The notes below the pieces were generated by a model. The model saw nothing but the letters and a program-made list of their open reading frames with translations, was not told where the DNA came from and ran no database searches. A stretch of 64,000 nucleotides of DNA from NCBI GenBank assembly GCA_947044365.1, contig OX345638.1, forward strand, positions 7,827,701 to 7,891,700, written 5' to 3'. The position numbers and the translations under genes are program-made. Positions 61,401-64,000 of this stretch are shown here, piece after piece. The DNA is from Petrosia ficiformis (Eukaryota > Porifera > Demospongiae > Haplosclerida > Petrosiidae). Positions within the stretch are counted from its first letter, which is position 1, and each line of letters opens with the position of its first letter.

Positions 61401-64000
61401 TCACTTCATTCCATTGTGATAATTAGATAATTTCTTCTATTCATTCTCAGATGAGAAAAGCCCCAGTGTTGGTTCAAATAATGAGATTAAAATGAAGTAT
61501 CCTTACCCCTCTCTGGATTTACTATATGAATGTATGTAATGAATATTTTGTATTCAAAGTACTTCACATATTATTATAATATAGTTGATCGCAGGTTTCA
61601 AGATATGTACAGTACTAATAATGATGTATCTTGTGATAAAACTTCATTTGATATTGAAACACAAGAACAGAAATGTGAGGAATAATATTGTAATCACTTA
61701 TTTGTTATTTCGTTCTCCGTAAATTTATTATACTATCCATCTTCCATGATTTTACTCATTTATTATAATTATTATATAATGATAATTAGATAATTTTCCT
61801 TTTTTCAGTTTCAAATGATGGAAGCCCCATTAGTGTTGTTTCTGATAATGAGATGAATCCACACCCCTCTCTCCATTTACTAGACCCGTGTATGTAAATA
61901 ATAATTATTGATATTATAATTTATTCACTTTGGCTCTCCTTCAATTTATTTAACACTTTTCTATTATTATTATTAGTAGATGTTCTGTCAACTGACAATA
62001 CTGAAGAGCATCGTAGTAGTGATACTGATGATAAAACATCACCCTCATCTGTACATGGTTAGGATATTAATATTATATTATGAATTTATTTAATGTAATT
62101 ATTATCAGTCGATGTTCCGTCAACTGACATTACTGAAGAGCATCCTAGTAGCGATACTGATGATAAAACACCACCCTCATCCGGACATGGTTAGGATATT
62201 ATTAGTATATTATAAATGTATTTATTATAATTATTATTAGTAAATGTTCTGTCAACTGACAATACTGAAGATCATCCTAGTAAAAATGAAATACCACCAT
62301 CATCTGGACACGGTTAAGATATTAATAGTATATTATATTTCACTATTGATTTTGTTATTATTATTATTAGTTGGTGTTCAATCAACTGAGAGTATGGAAA
62401 CTAACAAGAATCCTAGTAACTATGCTTATAATGAAGCTCCCACCACTGTACATGTACATTCTGTCTCAATAGGAGGTACTGTTACAAATATAATGAAGTA
62501 TTATATCTAATTATATTCTATAGTCCAAGTTCCAAATGACTATGGTATACCTGATAATATATACACTGGTGAAGTATACTATGAGAGAACATCAAGTAAC
62601 AAATGGTTGATGAGGTTTATAACAGTTCAAAACATTAAAGTCTTTCAACAAGTAATTTAACACTACTAACAAGAGAACTCACTTTAATAATATATTTCTT
62701 GTAGTATATTAAAGAATATCATTCTAATGCTGTTCAAGATAAGATGATTAGATTTTCATTCCTGGATCCAGTGAATGGATACATTCAATTAATACCTGAT
62801 AAACAACAGGATCTTCCTCATACTGGATGGAAGATCATGCCACACAAGACACCTCTTGTGGTAAGACTATACTACTCCATTAGTTCGTTAAATGATAGTG
62901 TTACTATTGATACATATAGCTGACAAAGAGAGATACTGACATGTTTGGGTCTCAACATATTCCATTTCCTCCATCTTGTTTAATTACTATTCGTGCAAAA
63001 GTAGCACCAGACACTGAAGAAGATTTGAGTTATGCCATCCCTCTGAAAGGAATTGAATCTGATCTTGAAATCTATATTAATCGCTCTCTAGAAACAGGTA
63101 TGTGTTGTTGTACACTCTTACAGTGTTATTCATTACCTGATTTACAGGACCTATAACGCATCCAGCAATAGAATTTACAGGTGCTGTCACAAGACATGAA
63201 GGTTAGTAATACATTATAAATGTAGTAAGGTGACCATAAGTATGCTTTAAGTAACTGAAATTTGAAAACCAGTAGCTATCTGAAACACTTTGTATAGTAC
63301 AATGGGCATAGTGGGATACTCATGAAAGCGACATAGCTATATCTCTACAATTATTCTTATATCAACTAATATGATATTCTAATGTAATATTTTCACATTT
63401 TGGAGGATTAAAATAAAATATTAACAACAAATTTGTTGTACATGTATACCAACTGATTATTGACACAATGCATGTCATCATAATTAATATAAGAACTACA
63501 TTTATAATAATTTATAGTTGAGAACTAAGGATCTTATATTCGGGAACATACAGTATATGCAATATTATGCAGTTAAATAATTTATAATCAATCATGGATT
63601 ATAAGAAGCTTATTTGGAAATATAACTGTCCATTGTACTTATGTTATATGCAATTATTTGTACACAAATTTGCTTTGTTTTAGTTTTGTATATACTTGTT
63701 ACTTTATACAGTGCGCCATTGTATAAAGTAACAAGTACAAACCTATTGTATGAAACCCTTAACAATGTATATTTATATACAAATAATTTTATTGATGGCC
63801 AGGTTCTGTCCTTTCTTGTTTCATAGATTTACTACATGGTGCACATATAGTTGATGAAAGAGTGTTCAATGTTCAAGGTGACAAAGAGCAATACTTCAAC
63901 TGGGATGAATGTGGGTTTAGATTATATATACCAGAAGGAGCACTATTGCCCACTGAAACATGCCCAGTTGCTGTGAAAGCTATCATAGCTGGAAGATTTA
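52453..64000 (+). CDS. Gene D (3' partial): kelch - coiled coil - ZU5 - linker - UPA-like - ZU5
   Basis: Exons: 52453-52462, 52688-53233, 53291-53463, 54898-55101, 57119-57272, 57921-58102, 58159-58224, 58301-58712, 58773-58931, 59408-59533, 59741-59818, 60610-61221, 61281-61391, 61451-61531, 61585-61674, 61809-61889, 61977-62057, 62109-62189, 62241-62312, 62371-62475, 62524-62651, 62705-62860, 62920-63097, 63148-63201, 63827 to past 64000. 1371 residues are visible without a break. Start MVTGQYEMKWRVRHS. The coiled coil is longer and different from C (58301-58712: KQLENLKKQEQRKEGELLQV). The first ZU5 (VFDWEQFGFKMQLQQG) leads into an acidic linker with three repeat-type exons, UPA (KWLMRFITV, GWKIMPHKTP, YAIPLKGI) and a second ZU5 (YFNWDECGFRLYIPEGALLP), as in A'. 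The effector end lies outside the window. Confidence 0.85.
53829..54692. mobile_element. Insertion in intron 3 of gene D (family T, copy 1)
   Basis: Introns of B and C read TTTTAAT directly into TGTGTGATGTAATC; D has about 864 bp between. The insert starts TACCCTCACCGTGAAG, and near its right end GGTGAGGGTA, the inverse of the first ten bases, is followed by CCGTCCTGACGGTGCTCAT. The 121-residue open frame inside has no recognisable domain. Class unknown. Confidence 0.7.
55150..57046. mobile_element. Composite insertion in intron 4 of gene D (family T copy 2 plus another element)
   Basis: The first part (from about 55151) repeats the start of the family T element, TACCCTCACCGCGAAG, and about 400 bases of its body. 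From 55978 a second element is seen: GGGCTCGCCACGCC with the hairpin CTCGCCACGCCTACACGTGG, an ATTC tract (56034-56063), a block of about 85 bp repeated at 56096-56180 and 56389-56475, and a final hairpin GCACCAAAGGTGC (57026-57038). The intron is 2017 bp here against 645 in B and 251 in C. No gene recognised. Confidence 0.6.
59857..60465. mobile_element. Repeat family G, inverted pair (copies 4 and 5) in an intron of gene D
   Basis: Copy 4 (59857-60140) is on the minus strand, starting with the hairpin GGCCCGTAGGGCC. A worn plus-strand copy 5 follows (60295-60465: TTTCTTCCTTCTGCTCTGTA to TATTTTATGCAGGCCATAAT). Together they could fold back. They lie between the last coiled-coil exon and the first ZU5 exon. 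Confidence 0.65.

Overview
The window looks like a piece of a demosponge-like (early-branching animal) nuclear genome. It is AT-rich, its genes are split into many small exons with GT-AG introns, and it carries decayed DNA transposons, tRNA-derived SINE-like sequences and MITEs. Its genes combine kelch, ZU5 and death-fold domains. Species and family names come from pattern recognition only; no search was run.

The main content is a tandem cluster of related plus-strand genes built on one plan: kelch propeller (exons of 10, 546, 173, 204 and about 172 nt), coiled coil, ZU5 domain, acidic Ser/Thr/Pro-rich linker made of tiny phase-1 exons, a UPA-like module behind ZU5, then an effector end. Gene A (1-5526, 5' end outside the window) is ZU5-linker-UPA-death domain and carries 16 tandem copies of a 72-nt linker exon. 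Gene B (12168-18844) is kelch-coiled coil-transmembrane-ZU5-UPA-death domain, about 950 aa. Gene A' (28837-36595) is coiled coil-ZU5-linker-UPA-ZU5-UPA with a CARD-like end; it is nearly identical to A in its first half, and its 5' end is missing or not recognised. Gene C (40590-47789) is kelch-coiled coil-ZU5-linker-UPA-death domain, with a one-base frameshift in a UPA exon. Gene D (52453 to past 64000) is kelch-coiled coil-ZU5-linker-UPA-ZU5 and runs off the window. A two-exon gene at 24704-25124 codes for a lone death domain. The spacers A-to-B and C-to-D are homologous, so [A-B] and [C-D] are copies of one unit. The three kelch genes share a perfect inverted repeat about 72-89 bp upstream of the ATG.

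Between B and A' (18.9-28.8 kb) lies a genomic junkyard: the 5' part of an MCM7 gene with frameshifts and a duplicated exon, a tnp2/DUF4218-type transposase remnant, a hAT-like MITE with perfect 8-bp target duplication, a tRNA-like SINE, and two broken death-domain fragments. Inside a short intron of A' sits an apparently intact tyrosine-recombinase (Crypton/DUF3504-like) gene, flanked by 23-bp inverted repeats and followed by a 131-bp palindrome.

By analogy with ZU5-UPA-death-domain proteins (UNC5, ankyrin, PIDD), the cluster probably encodes signalling scaffolds. Here one conserved body is joined to different N-terminal (kelch) and C-terminal (death domain, CARD-like, possibly membrane-anchor) parts by symmetric exons. 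That functional reading is inference; the domain order and exon phases are read from the sequence.
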